A DNA stretch of 64,000 nucleotides, from the NCBI GenBank assembly GCA_958510875.1, contig OY294068.1, positions 70,968,633-71,032,632 on the forward strand. Reading direction: 5' to 3'. Below are positions 1 through 12,579 of the stretch, piece by piece; position 1 is the first letter of the stretch; every line of letters starts with the position of its first letter. A model generated the notes under the pieces. The model searched no databases. It was not told the origin of the DNA and worked only from the letters and a program-made list of their open reading frames with translations. This DNA comes from Endomychus coccineus (Eukaryota; Arthropoda; Insecta; Coleoptera; Endomychidae). A program made the translations under genes and the position numbers.

Positions 1-1450
1 AAACGTCGAATACACCTCAGAATCGAGATTCCTATCGAACCTCAAACAAAACTCTGCTCCTGGATTAGATTCTTTATCTGCCTTTTCCCTTAAAACTTGC
101 TCTCAATCAATCGCAGATCCCTTAGCCAAGATAATGACCGCTAGTTCCAGGAAGGGGATTCTATCGCAAATGTGGAAAACTGCCGTCCAATAAGTTGAGT
201 GCCAATAGTATGTAAAGTTATCGTGTCAATAATAACTAAAGTACCTAACTGTCATGTGATTCATGTACAACAGCATGGCTCTGTCAAGGGTCGCTCAACC
301 CGTACTAATTTACTGTATTGATTGGACGAAAGTTCTAGATCAAAAAATCTCTACCGAAGTGTGATTTATCTTGATTCTCCGAATGCCGATAGGGTGTCAA
401 CACGTCGTCTTCTGTTCAAATTGAAACGCTCTGAAATTAGAGGTAGATTAAATCTTTGGTTGAACGATTTACTGACAACAGAAAACTCACAGTAAACGTG
501 GGTGACTAATAATAGGTAGCGGTGTGCTCCAGGTATGTGTTTTGGATACACTTCTATTCTGGGTTTTTGTGAGTGATTTGCCCTAAAAACATCTTCCTTT
601 TTGGCAGATGACGTTAAAATTTATGGTCCCTCTTCTGAATACAGGTCTCTTCAACTGGACGTTACTTCCATACGCTCCTGGTCCCACCGACCGGTGGCTT
701 CTCCTTAATGTTGATGAGTGTGTTGTTCTCCATATCCTAAAAATCAATATTTCGCCAACAGTTCAGCGTTGAAACCTGTGTCCTCGCATAATGATTAGGG
801 CGTCACAATTACGCCGAACTATTCATGGTCAGAAAATATCACGCGAGATTGTTAACTAGCAAATTCGCAGCTGTTCTTACTTAGAAGTTCATTCTCCACA
901 GTTCCGTTCAAAACCTTCATCCATCTGCACAAAACGTATGTTCGTCCTATCCTTGAATACGCTGGTCCAATGTGGTGTCCAGTGCTCGTGTCTAATCAAA
1001 AACGACTGGAAGGTGTCCAGAGATTGACGACCCTTTGGTAGGATTACACCATCTTTCGAACAAAGGCTAGTAGTGGCAAATATACCCACATTCCAAGAAA
1101 GTCGTCTTCGTGGAGCCCTCATTATAGCGTATCGTATCATCTCCTTAAATAAAAAAAACCATTAAAAATTCCATTTCCAGTGATTTAATATGTAAATGTG
1201 ACTATAGTTTCACTAAAACAGTAGCTTATTTAAACAAATATTACAAAGTACTTTGTTGAAGTCGACACTAATCGTCGTGTACACAGCTTCAAATTAGAAA
1301 AAGAAAAGTTAAAATCTAACACCAGACAACCTTTGGGAAAATAATTTTTACTGATGGAATAATTTACCTGAACGTATTGTTCCCGCGTCTTTTGTTAATG
1401 CGTTCAAAAACCATTTTGATTCCATGTTACAATCCTTAACATTGCGTTAA
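1..1450 (+). pseudogene. Decayed LINE (CR1/jockey-like) reverse transcriptase, 3' part
   Basis: A non-LTR retrotransposon reverse transcriptase can be followed through all three forward frames. In order the pieces read: a palm segment ending in a W-K-x-A-x-V-like stretch near 120-195; a G-x-V-K-G-R-S-T-R-T-N segment near 277-312; a G-V-L-Q-type segment before the catalytic loop near 525-580; an F-A-D-D-V-K-like catalytic motif near 595-630; a thumb segment with the family phrase T-Y-V-R-P-I-L-E-Y-A near 935-965; and a C-terminal W-N-N-L-P-E-R segment ending at a stop at 1448-1450. Stops and frameshifts lie throughout, so it is dead. The thumb and W-N-x-L-P tail are typical of CR1/jockey-type LINEs; the exact clade is inference. 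The element is cut by the window edge, so its 5' end is not seen. Confidence 0.75.
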
Positions 1451-1621
1451 ATTTATCATTTGTGATCCTGATATTGTCTTGTTCTGTAATACAGACTACT
1501 ACTGTAGTTATTGGTGCTGTGTAAATTCGTTTGATATTTTGTAACGTTGTAATGCTTGTTCTTGATACTTTATTTTTGTTTTCTTGGGCTCAGAGATCCT
1601 CACTCTGCCCTTATTTCTTGT

Positions 1622-1640
1622 TAATAATAATAATAATAAT
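1622..1640 (+). repeat. (TAA)n microsatellite
   Basis: A pure TAA run of about six units lies about 170 bases after the LINE stop codon. It may mark the 3' end of the LINE above, since several LINE families end in such tails. That link is inference; a plain microsatellite is equally possible. Confidence 0.7.
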
Positions 1641-1984
1641 ATCAACATCGTATAAATGTTGGTTTGAGTGTTACTGGGTGATCTTTTTTTATGAATATAG
1701 TTATCATCTTTATTCTGTTATTGATAAGCAAACCGCACAAATGAAGCACAACAGACTGATATATTATAATATATCTAATTTCAACATTATGAGTTCTTTT
1801 ATTTTTCACCGAATATTTATAATCATTTTGAGTTATTTGTTGTGGGAGGTTAGTATGAAATTTGCATAAATTTATACTCTTATTTATCACAGGTGGAAAA
1901 TCGCTCCTAGTTTTCGATTTAGCCTTGTTTTGTAATCTACGGAAACTAATGACTGAAAACCAATGATGCATTGTTTTATTTTAG

Positions 1985-2181
1985 CATAAATGATATTAAA
2001 TTGGAATCTCGGGCAGAGACCAAATCATCCCTTAGTGTGGAGTCCGGTAGTTCGGGTGCTGGACATTCCAGTCATTCCAGAGGTTTAGCTTGGACACCTC
2101 CTGCATCTGTTGAAGGCTCTACGCCTACATGGACTGAAGGCACACCATCTTTTACGGAATCTTCCAGTAGTGGTGATATGG
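1985..2181 (+). CDS. Putative internal host exon A (Ser/Pro-rich, unidentified)
   Basis: A 197-base segment is open in one frame and encodes about 65 residues rich in Ser, Thr, Gly and Pro, with the phrases L-E-S-R-A-E-T-K-S-S and S-S-S-S-G-D-M. It is preceded by a T-rich tract ending in TTTTAG and followed by a consensus donor, GTGAGTAAG. Read as an exon it begins with the last base of a split codon and ends with the first base of the next. Its composition is clearly less AT-rich than the flanks. The product looks like a disordered region of a signalling or scaffold protein, but I do not recognise the gene. The exon start is the AG at 1983-1984. Chance cannot be excluded without transcript or homology data. 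Confidence 0.55.
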
Positions 2182-5100
2182 GTGAGTAAGCATTTCTGCA
2201 TGTTTTATGATTCCCTTTAGATTAGATTATTGATTATTCCATTTCAATTCGTAGTTCTTTTAAATTTTCTTTAGTTCTTCTCAACATGTTGAAATATTTA
2301 TAAATACATTTTAAGTGCATTCCTTCATCTATGAAATATTGTATTGGATGTGTTGTAATAATCAATAAAGCTAATCTGATGTAACAATTGTTTTATACAA
2401 ACTTGATTGAAATCAGATTTCAACCGATGCAGTGAGATCGAATAGATGTAAACTGCAAATTTAAAGAAACATATTTATATCTGATGCCATTTGTGCAACT
2501 GCAAAAAGAATCCTTCACATCGAACAATCTACGGTCTTTGGGTAATAGATTCCAAAAGTTTCCGAATGTAAGCTATACTGTCTTGAAAACGAACACGTGC
2601 GTGAATAGTCAGGTTTAACCTTTAGTAGTTGATTTCGAACGGTTGAACGAACCACCCCCCGCAGTCTTCACTTCACACAAGTCTGTTCAATGGATTTTCA
2701 TTGTTTTTCAAAATTAAGTCCCTATAATCATAGACAACCGAATCAACCAACGTTAGCAATGATTAGAGCCTTACAGTAGACCATTTGTCATATATTATTA
2801 CATAATTAAACAAAGAATAGATCTTAGACTGTATACTGCCCAATGTGTAATCACTAACGTTCCTCTTCCCTCTAACTCCGCTCTTTAACCAAGAATGACC
2901 TTTGTTACTTAAATTTTCTTTAAATATGATCCGATCTTTACTTGACTACATGGGTATACGTCTTGAGTCAGATCAAGCGGTGTATAGGAGTCTTATATGA
3001 GCCAGACGCACTGTATTGTTTAATAAGATAGACGAGGGAAAGAACTTGTGCGATAGGGAAAGGGAAATGACTCGGGGGAGACGTGAGGGTGTACATTTTA
3101 CTTACATTTGGGAATTTTTAATATCGTGAGTTAAGGGAGATAAGGGGTACTGGCGTGTGCGTTATAAATTACGCCCATTTTGTTCCAGGTTGGGGATACA
3201 TATTATCCTATTCTGCTTCGATTCTTTATCGCACTTATTAAATTTCAATACACGGGACTTTTTGATTCAATGTGTATCTTCTTTCTACTACTAAAAATAA
3301 CCTGTATTTCTTTAACTTCTTACTCATTGACAGAGTAAAATAAACGCATGAAAATTATGATCATTGCATGAAAGGAGTGAGTAAATAGAACGAAAAATAT
3401 AAATAAGTTTAATAACGTTTCAAGTTTATTCTATCTCAAATCTTTTGGGACAATCCTATCCACGTAATACGTGCTCTTCAAAAACTCTAGAAAGTTTTGC
3501 CTAAATTATTACCCCAAGTCTGTAAACATTATCATTTTTTTCCACATTTCCTTTTTCATTTTTATCAATATGTGATTCACAAGTTCTATGCTTTCATTAC
3601 TTGTATCTTGAGAAAAATAATTCATGTCAATGTGCAAAAATATTGAAAATATTTATTAAATTATCACATTAATAAAATTAAACAGTTGGTTAATATTTGA
3701 AACATTGATTTGAATCAATAGAACTACGTTAGCCACTAGATTTTCCAATTTACTTGATATCTCAAAAGAACTTACATTCCAATTAGCGATGTATGGCTTA
3801 CATCAAAATATTTCAACTCGAATTTCTAGGGGGATTTTTTTTGTAGCTGGATTTATTTGATCCGAAATACTGCTTTCAATAGATTGCACATTTTCAGATA
3901 TGAATAGTTTACCAGAAGCGTAATTTTATTATTATTTGACTATTAATATAGAATTATAGAGAAATGAATTTTATGACATTTTAGGAATGGTTGTCTCACT
4001 GTGTCTGGAATAATTCTGATTTCCGTCATTTGATGATTCGTGGGCTGCTAATGAAATTGTGTAAGAAATGATGGATGATATGAATAAAACTACAATATTG
4101 AGTAAAGTTCAATAGCGTTCTCTCTTCGAAGAAAGGAAAAACTGGTATAGGGGGATATGGAGAGATAAATCTCCTATTCCTGCATACACATTTTTTGCTT
4201 TAAAGCTGACTCAGCTCCGCTAGTTTTGACGGGTATTATTTTTTTCCTTCAAAAATCATCACTATGAGTAAATATTTGGTGGCAAACAATTTTATGAATT
4301 TGATAATGTTCACCGAATTTTATCATGGCATACTTTTACGGAGTTGTTTCTAGAATAAAAGGAATTCGCAATTCTAACCAGTTTTGCCGACAATATCTTG
4401 AAAACTATTCTTCTCAGCCGTATGAAGATGATGACTGTGACCTTTTTCCTCGACTGTTTTTAATATATATTTCCTGACATGGCAGATCGCAGAATACCCC
4501 TGAAAAAACTTAAACTAAGAGTTACTGGACCATTTAGTGTATGTTCTGAAACCCTTCCTTGCATTACATTAGAAATCACTGTTTTCTGTAAACTAAAAAA
4601 CACTATAATTAGAATTAAAATTACCTTGAAGATAATTAAAAAATGAGATCACTTTGTTCGTTAAGAAAACCAATAACCTAACAGGTTATATAAATAGCTA
4701 TTTGCATTCGTTGTTATTGTCACCATCTTATGCAGCTGAAGTGGCTGACCATGTATTAAATAGTCCTGATTAGCCGACATCATCGCGTATATTATATTCT
4801 CTCGATAAGTTCAAGGAACACTCATTTATTCTCTTATTACAGAAACGTGAGCGAAACAATGCGTCATCGGTGATCAGTCTAGAAATATGAACGTTCAGAT
4901 CAACTATTCTCATCCTGGAGCAATATTCTATAAAAGGAGAACTCTATTGAACATTCCAATACTTATTTACGTGAACTAGGTAGTTATTATCAATATTGGT
5001 AAATGACCCATTATCAATATCGGTAAATAACCCACCTTTTTTGTCTTAAGATATTCAGACATCCTATGTTTGAGTTTAATTTAATTAGTATAAAGACAAA

Positions 5101-6073
5101 CATGAACATGGTCATACTGACGTACAGCATGAAATGATTTCTAGATTTTGGTCAGTCCATAATAGTTATTTTTAAGTGGGATATGAGATTTATTAACACA
5201 CGCATGCAAAATGTCATAAGTATGTTGATAAAGTGTTATCACACGTATATTATACAAATTTTTATCTACGCTTAAATAGAATTCAAAATTACGTGATCCA
5301 TTGGGAAAACCTGAACATTGAAACTAATAATTGAAATGGTGGTTTTAAAAATTGGATACCTTGGTATCCATGATTGATTGAAAAGAAGTGAGATGAGAAA
5401 AACGCGTGCGGTAATAAACTTCTTATCTCATGCAAAATGAGTGAGATAAGAAATTTTCATCTCACGGGTGGGTGTATATCAACAAATTAATGTCGTAAGT
5501 ATCATTTCTATTGAATCAAAATATCGATATTTTTTTCACGTTGATCGAAGTAATTCTTAGCATAATTGTGGTAATATGCTTCTTATTGCTAGTATTAAAG
5601 GTAGTTTTATTCATATCTCCTATTCCTATGTCGGTATTAAAATAATGAAATGTCATGTTCCTGTTAGATATGTAATATATTTGACAATTTTCCATGATAA
5701 TTTTGTTTTTCAAAAAATAATGACTTGACTATTGGGAAAACTTTCTGTTATAAATATTAGCAGCCACTATCAAAATATTAATAACCATAATGTTACTGAA
5801 TTACACTTGTGACATTTATTTATCTGGTTTTACGTGGAACATCTGATTCTATTATTCAAGAAAATTCTTTAGAATAATCTGTTTTTTTGAGGAGCTTCAT
5901 ATTGGTTCTAAGTAAAGTTTCATTACAATAATATAAATATGATTTATAAAATCTAGCAAATGACAACTTAGGCACTATAAATCAGTTTTTCATGAAATTG
6001 AATTGAATGAATCATATTAATAAATGTCACAAAACAAAGTATAGTAGTAGCTAAGCGTGAAGAATGTACACAG
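2182..6073 (+). other. Probable intron between exons A and B
   Basis: This is AT-rich sequence with no convincing coding region, bounded by the donor of exon A and the candidate acceptor of exon B. It holds the LTR-like repeat at about 2965-3290, a short duplication of a TATCAATATTGGTAAAT-like unit near 4988-5030, and a perfect 11-base hairpin stem at 5420-5452 (TTCTTATCTCA paired with TGAGATAAGAA). I see nothing else. Confidence 0.4.
2965..3290 (+). repeat. LTR-like dispersed repeat, copy A
   Basis: This segment matches 45575-46075 over its whole length except for an insertion in the second copy. Shared blocks are AGATC-AGC/TGG-TGTATAGGA at the left, GCGTTATAAAT/CACGCCCATTTT in the middle, and CGATTCT-TATCGCACTTATTAA followed by a T-rich end. 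A TGT start, a TATAAAT block and a late poly(A)-like region suggest a solo LTR. No clear target duplication is seen, so the class is inference. Confidence 0.55.
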
Positions 6074-6177
6074 GATGCCCTACAACACCATTACGACAAG
6101 GCTCAAACACATCCTCTACAATCCCTCATCGCAAGAAAAGCCTAGAACACGCTATCACTTGTCTCGCCTCAGAAATG
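6074..6177 (+). CDS. Putative internal host exon B (unidentified)
   Basis: A 104-base segment preceded by TGTACACAG and followed by the donor GTGAGTGAC encodes two bases plus 34 codons in one open frame. The product contains the phrases T-T-P-L-R-Q-G-S-N-T and H-R-K-K-S-L-E-H-A. The two-base start complements the one-base end of exon A exactly, giving a Gly codon across the junction, and the exon ends in phase 0. It is visibly less AT-rich than its flanks. The acceptor lacks a strong pyrimidine tract, which is the weakest point. The identity of the gene is unknown; a Ser/Thr-rich regulatory segment is a reasonable description. Confidence 0.5.
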
Positions 6178-7940
6178 GTGAGTGACAAATCTTAGTTTTG
6201 CTGATGAACTACTCATTCCTATGACATTATTGTGAATTAAAACAAGTTTGCGGCTAACTAAACCTAGCTAATGTATTTGATCATTTTGTAATACTCAAAT
6301 CACCACTCTTAAAGCTCATTTGGTGGTGCAGCACATGACAAAATGATTGAAATATCTATATGTACAGATTGCAGAAAATTTGTTACGTTTTATTGATATT
6401 CTCGTTAATAAATGTTATATATGTGCTCCAAATAACAAAACTCATTAGCAACTAGAAATTTATTGTTACATTTTATTTCTTCGAATGCCGAATTGAATAA
6501 AATGTAATGATTTTCGTGAGATATCATAGATTGCACTGTAAGTCAGTTGTTATTACACAACACGTTCCTGTATATGTATGCAAATATTATGTTCCGTGTT
6601 GAAATCAATTTTGTTTATCTTATTGTAAGTAATTGAATACACATTTGAATGTCATGTCATTGATTCCATATAATTTTTTGCCATGGATCCATAAATTAAC
6701 TTTTGATTCACCAAAAGATATTGCAGAAATTCTATAAGTATATTGTTAAATATTTGGCGTATGCGCCGGGCTAGTCCTGTTAACTCTATTGAAATGCGCG
6801 CGGGCACGTATCAATTTAAGATAAAACTTATTTTCATAATAATAATGTTAATGCTTTTGTGAATGTTCTCTTCAAATTGGCAATATTGATCATCTGTTAA
6901 TTTTTATATACACAAATGTTCATGAATGACATTTAAATGTGTTAATTTCTGAATGAGAAATAAAATTCAGTAACGAAATTTTGAAATATATTTCTATGCA
7001 TATACTAAATATCACACAAAAAAAATTCTCGTCTGTGTACACAGCTCTAGTTTTAGTACCTTTACTTTGCTTCATTTGCAACGCCTTGCTTTTTGTAGAT
7101 TATTTCACCGCATTGTAGTGTGTAGATTACATTTAATTTCATAGCTCTTTAATTTCATCAATAGAACAATGAATTTGAACTATACTAACCGCTTCACTGC
7201 TTCTAATATATTAGTATATTTGATTGGGTGATGGGGGGGGGGGAGGGGGATCTTCTTAGCTGATGATTCTTCTTATAAAAATTAAATTATACAACAATTA
7301 CCGCAATTTGCATTATAATTTTTTTGCATCATGGATCGATTGTTTAATGTGTTTTTTGTTTGAAATATTTTCAAGTAGTACTTATTTTTTAATAAGAAAT
7401 GAATGAATAGAATGGATGACATAAAGCATAGTTGAGACTATTACCACAGGAACGATATTATATAATATTTATATCTAAGTGAGATTATGGTGGATGTGTT
7501 CAATGCAATGATACAAAACTAAATATTCAGACATTACTAAATTTGAAAATGTCACCTTATTCGCTAGGATATAATATATTTTAATTTTATTTTGTTGTAA
7601 ATTCAAGTATTTTTGATACTACTGCTAATTGATATATCAATTTAAATTCGATACTTATAAGCGGTTAATGCGTTATCATTAATTTGAAAGTGGTTTGAAG
7701 ATCTAGTCGATATTTTCCTAATTCGAACTGCCACAGTTTGTTGCACATCTCCTTCTGCAATTAATTAATGTATTTAATGTACTATATAGATTTATTCATT
7801 TAATAATCAATTTCATAAAAAATACATACAGTAAATTACCATATCTCTACAGTCGATATTTTGTTTTCTATTTTTCAAATCATTATATGACCAATTCATG
7901 TTTTCCATTTTCATGGAAGATGAAGAATATATTCTACTCG
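6178..7940. other. AT-rich stretch without recognised features
   Basis: I see no gene here. Points of note are a CpG-containing patch near 6763-6810 (GGCGTATGCGCCGGG and ATGCGCGCGGGCACG) and a run of G near 7231-7250. It may be the intron downstream of exon B. Confidence 0.5.
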
Positions 7941-7942
7941 TT

Positions 7943-8200
7943 AAGTATTATTGAAAATGCTAAATAGTCAAAATATTACCTGCTTTACTTAGTATGGATG
8001 CATTATTTCAGAATTTTATTTTCTTTAGTTGAAGTAGAAACCATAATATAGATACTGAATATAATGAATTGCTTTCCCCGAATGAAATAAATAAATAAGT
8101 ATTGATGAAAATGCTACATAGTCAAAATATCACCTGCTTCACTTAGTATAGATGCATTATTTCAGAATTTTATTTTCCTTTGTTCAAGTAGAAATCAAAA
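7943..8200 (+). repeat. Two-copy direct repeat, period about 154 bp
   Basis: A block of about 100 bases beginning AAGTATT-TTGA-AAAATGC and running through GCATTATTTCAGAATTTTAT occurs at 7943-8045 and again at 8097-8198. The copies differ at roughly one base in ten by eye and are separated by a unique spacer. Confidence 0.8.
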
Positions 8201-8462
8201 TAGTCCAGTCAAATGGATATTGAACCCGTAAATCCTTGGGAAATGAATCGATTTTGATGGGATAAAGTGCATTCTCTTCAGAATGTCATCAGAAAAAAAA
8301 ATGCTCACGCGCAAATTGTTTATATTGTTTATAAACAATAAATAAACAATTTAATTAGCTCATTTTTGGGATTACACACAAAGTTTTAAAAAATGCAAAA
8401 TTTTACCGTTTTCGATCGGATAATGACTATTTTTTGTTATAAACAATTTATTTATTAACAAA

Positions 8463-8865
8463 ATAGATGAATTCGACCAAAACTCCGACTTGAGTCGTTT
8501 TCGGATAATTTTGGTATTCTGAGTTCGATTATCATCAACGTCGTCGAATGTATACCCACAAATTTACTAATTTTTTATGTTTATTATTAAATATACGAAT
8601 TTGACCAAAATGTCGAGTTTGTAGTTGTTTTCGAATAATTTCGGCCTCCTGATTTCATTGTTATTATGGTCTTTAAATGCATACATAAATTTTTGAATTG
8701 TTATAAACAAATAATTCATCAACGAGTGTACGAATTTGACCAAAATGTTGAGTTTATAGTTGTTTTCGAATAATTTTGGCCTCCTGATTTCATTGTTATT
8801 ATGGTCTTTAAATGCATACATAAATTTTTGAATTGTTATAAACAAATTACTTATTAACAAATAAA
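8463..8865 (+). repeat. Tandem repeat, three copies, period about 132-135 bp
   Basis: Units start near 8465, 8594 and 8729 with a GAATTYGACCAAAA block and contain TCGAATAATTT-GG and TGTTATAAACAAAT-like blocks. The second and third units are nearly identical; the first is diverged. A 105-residue reverse-strand ORF at 8567-8884 is produced by this repetition and is not a gene. Confidence 0.85.
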
Positions 8866-8884
8866 GAATAAAGAAATGTGACAT

Positions 8885-10553
8885 TTTTATTCATTTTTAT
8901 ATAATGTGCACACTGAGAACTTGATTTTTTTGAGAAAATTGATGAAATGTATTAAGTCTTAATATAATAAAAAATGGCATGCCACTAATGTTAAATAATT
9001 GTTTTCCCTTCCATAACAACTCCCATACCTTCTTAAAAAAATTAATATGTTCGATTTTATATACATTTATTGATACTTTGTCATACTAAAACGTCAAAAT
9101 TTTTATTATTCTTTTTAATTTTTTGAAAATTTCCACGAGAATGCATTTAAGACCATAATAGCAATAAGGTCGTACTTAGGAGACCAAAATTATCCGACAT
9201 CCATGTTTATTTTTTTAATAGAATTATGGTATTTCATTGATAAACCCCTTTCGAACGATACCTCAACCACCACCATACCATCTGTACTTTCCTCTATCGA
9301 ACTGGTCACTAACGCTATAAATAAGTAGATATAAGAGATTGATTTTCACATTTTTTTTTCTCTTTAAGACTCACTCACCCATTCCGTCTTAACCCATTGG
9401 GCATGTGCGCAGCGACTTCCTAGTATTTTCATTGATTTTGCAATAGAATAGCTACAATATCTCTAAGGAAAACTTTTGTCTAAATTGTTTTCCTCGGACA
9501 TGTTTCTATTATGAGCACCGCGAGACAACTTTATTTTCCAGAATTATTTTAGCACTTCTAACTGCACTGTGTTTTGTAACATTCCCAAATTTATGTGGAT
9601 ATATTATGAGAATTATCTAATTCTTTGTTTTTTATTTTGTTGATTCCGTGATTATGAACATTACGCCACCTCTGTATTATAAAGATTCATAATCCATATC
9701 TTGAAATTATGAAATAGATTGAGGCAAAATATTTATTATTATCTAGCTATTCATTTTCCTGCACAAAATAAATGCACCACGTAAATATTTATTTAGAATT
9801 CAAACAATCTACTAAAGATGGCAATTTAGTTCTAGCCAAGTTTAGATTTCAAAACACTTATGAGATGTTGAGGGTGCATTCATTTGGTGCAGTTGTGTTG
9901 GTCACATTTCTTCTATTTTATTCTTGAATTTCGTGCATATAACTCCGGGAGAGGTCGACCTATAATTATTACTGAATACTACTGTTAGCAAAATAATTAT
10001 AGTTCGACAAATTCAATCACTTCGATTGACAACACTACACAAACTATTTGTTCTACTGCCACATTAACCTCCTCCCAATAGAAGTAAAGTAAACAAGCAT
10101 GGTAGTAAATTGCTGTTTTGCAAATAGACATGAATCATTATTACACATTTATTATTATGCTTGGCTGAAGTTTCTTATTGAATAATTTCTCAACGGAAAG
10201 CAATTCATCGTATTTTTTTTATTAGTTATCATAAATATTTCTTGAGAACACTCTAGATCATAACTATTTAAGCAAATTAAAAAATTCATAAAAATAATCA
10301 CGTTAAACAACACAATAAACTGATAAAAGTTCAGAATTAAGTGAGGTATCATGTAAGTTTCTATTCAATTATCCAAAGATTGAACGGTAGAATCTGAAAA
10401 TAATTCTGTTTACCCCAATTTATAAAAAGATACATCTATTTGCATGCAGGATGGTGCCTTTTCCGTTTGATCGCTTCAATTCATCACTGTTGTGTTTTAT
10501 TGATTCAAGAACTGTGTTCGATCAATTCTCTATGATCTGTACACATTTAATTA
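8885..10553. other. AT-rich stretch without recognised genes
   Basis: No coding region is recognised. A 60-base segment at about 9363-9430 (containing CCGTCTTAACCCATTGGGCA) resembles 39336-39400 and may be a short dispersed repeat. Confidence 0.5.
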
Positions 10554-10555
10554 TA

Positions 10556-11448
10556 CCGGGATATCAAAAATTATCTTGGTCAAGGGTGATTGTGGAATCT
10601 AAAACGTGTGTCTTACTTTACGTTTGAAATAATTATGTCATAATTAATTTGAAGTTTCTAAAAGTGCGAAATTACGCAATTTTATACGAATATTGTAACA
10701 CTCAGAAGTCTTTAGCCCTTTGGACTCCGGGATTTTCATGTGGCCTATCAAAATTAGAAGGTTCGAATTGTCTAAAAACATAATTGCATGAACGCCAGAC
10801 ATCCTATGTAATTAGCTACGAACGAAATCATTTTGACATATGCCTCGAGGAGCTCGCTGCGCGTAAGTTAGAGTTTATACATTTTACCTCGGTCTTGTTA
10901 ATTTGGGGCCGTTTCGTGCCCCGTGCGACCGGCGCCAGTTGTAATAGTGTTTTTGGCTATGGGCCGCTAGCTTTTACCCGCTTCGTGTATATTTAAGTCG
11001 CGAGAAAATTCCCTTTGGTACGTCGCACGTTAGACGCGCGTAGCTGAGATCTGAGAATAGCTCAAACTGTTTTAATTAAATTTTCCTATTTAATGGACAT
11101 TTATCGAAAAAAGAAGGGCCGTCGGGCACGGTCTGATACCAGTTTGCACTTTTCTAACTCGCGTGCTACGGGATTCTCACGTGAACGTCATTCGATTTAC
11201 GGAAAATTAACTATTTCAAAACAGTTTTTGACCCGAATTGTGGCTATCACGACCTCTGAAAAGGTTCAAAGTTCACATAATTATTTCATAATTTGTAGTT
11301 CATTATTGTTTTACAACTTAAATAAATAGGTATGAAATTTGTAGGTTATTGATGATGTCAGTGTAACAGTGACATAATTATTTCAAACGTAAACACACGT
11401 TTTAGATTCCACAACCACCCTTGACCAAGATAATTTTTGATATCCCGG
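10556..11448 (+). mobile_element. TA-flanked DNA element with CCGGGATATC ends, copy 1
   Basis: Both ends carry a long inverted repeat starting CCGGGATATCAAAAATTATC, continuing through CTTGGTCAAGGGTG and AATCTAAAACGTGTG for roughly 60-85 bases, and flanked on each side by TA. The 893-base body is GC-richer than its surroundings. Two partial ORFs in the forward strand (10784-10996 and 11093-11329) correspond to parts of the longer ORF of copy 3. A TA duplication and long terminal inverted repeats fit a non-autonomous Tc1/mariner-type element. No DDE transposase is encoded, and the superfamily is inference. Confidence 0.85.
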
Positions 11449-11450
11449 TA

Positions 11451-11972
11451 TTTAAAGTACTTTTAAAGAGATATTTGATTTTCACCGAGAAATTTGCAGA
11501 AGTTGAAAGAAATTTTTACGTTTTAATTATATATTGTTGAAAATGTATCAAAAATTCCAAATGTCTACCCAGTTTCCACCATAAACTTCCAATGAAAGGT
11601 CAAATATTTACAGTACTTTTAATTTTCGAGATAATTAGTTCTGAAATGTTATTCAAATTCTACAAAAGAAGGCTAGAGATAGGACCCAAATTCCCTATCC
11701 AGTTCTGTGTCGCCAAATTATTTAGTATATAAACGTAAGTGGGCAGTACTTACAGTGCGCAGATACTGCGAATGGCTCACGCGGAAGTGTTATTGCTATA
11801 AAGTTTGTTTGTATGTGGCTAGTCATCCGCGTGAATTTGAAACATGCGCAATACTCGGAAATTAGTAATTTGCGTAAGGTGCTCTCGTCCACACTGCGAT
11901 CATTATTTGCCTTCACAGGAGTTTGGTCACCTGTCGCTAGTCTTCTTGATTTTACACTTTCTTGTCATGAGT
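11451..11972. other. Intergenic or intronic, nothing recognised
   Basis: I see no gene, repeat or RNA here. The right end supplies the target sequence (AAGCTATCGATC) of the LINE insertion that follows. Confidence 0.5.
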
Positions 11973-11984
11973 AAGCTATCGATC

Positions 11985-12567
11985 TGGTGTGAAGGGAAAC
12001 GAAGTGGCCGATGAATTGGCCAAACGGGGCTCCTTGAGCGCCCCTGGCCCCGACTCCACGATCGGAATTTCATCGACCACCGGGCTCCACGCCCTCAAGG
12101 AGCTGCTGGACAGACAGTGGCTCTCGATCTGGCGTGGTTCCCCAGGCATGAGGCAGGCGAAGCTCCACATCAGGGAATTCTCGCCTAAACTCTCTAAAAC
12201 CCTACTCTCTATGAGCAGGAGAGGCCTAAAACTGGTGACAGGACTCCTCACAGGACACTGTCATCTGAATAAACATCTACACACAATGCGCATTGTCGAA
12301 GACTCAATTTGTAGTAGATGTGGGGAGGCGGATGAAACTGCCTCTCATATCCTAGCAGAATGTCCAGCACTGATTTCTCTCAGGCTACAACACCTCGGCA
12401 GTACATATATGCTGCCTGAAGCAATAAGAGATATCAGTCCAGGCAAAATCTTAGCTTTTGGCACGGCCTTGGGCCTGCTGATTGATTCTCGTATCAAGGG
12501 GCGCACAATGGACCCAATCAAGCGGTCTAAGTGCTCCGGACTCGTCCGCCCCCGTTCTGATTGATTG
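11985..12567 (+). mobile_element. 5'-truncated LINE insertion: RNase H end and zinc-knuckle tail
   Basis: A 583-base insertion is flanked by a perfect 12-base direct repeat, AAGCTATCGATC, at 11973-11984 and 12568-12579. Inside, one frame is open from the left edge to 12564 (about 190 residues). It starts at the last helix of a retrotransposon RNase H domain (G-N-E-V-A-D-E-L-A-K) and continues into a C-terminal tail with C-S-R-C-G-x(7)-H-I-L-A-E-C, the C-x2-C-x(7-8)-H-x4-C knuckle of LINEs that carry RNase H. The 3' end is GATTGATTG rather than poly(A). The truncation exactly at the target duplication fits target-primed reverse transcription. The clade (I, Loa or R1-like) is not settled. Confidence 0.85.
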
Positions 12568-12579
12568 AAGCTATCGATC

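Noticed and set aside
1531..1971. Overlapping ORFs of 112 and 109 codons on opposite strands
   Set aside because: They lie in low-complexity AT-rich sequence, shadow one another, and have the Ile/Tyr/Asn composition expected by chance.
7231..7250. G-rich run considered as a G-quadruplex regulatory site
   Set aside because: A single homopolymer-like run with no other support; similar runs near 20490 also lack context.
8567..8884. 105-codon reverse ORF
   Set aside because: It is generated by the 135-base tandem repeat and translates the same unit twice; no domain.
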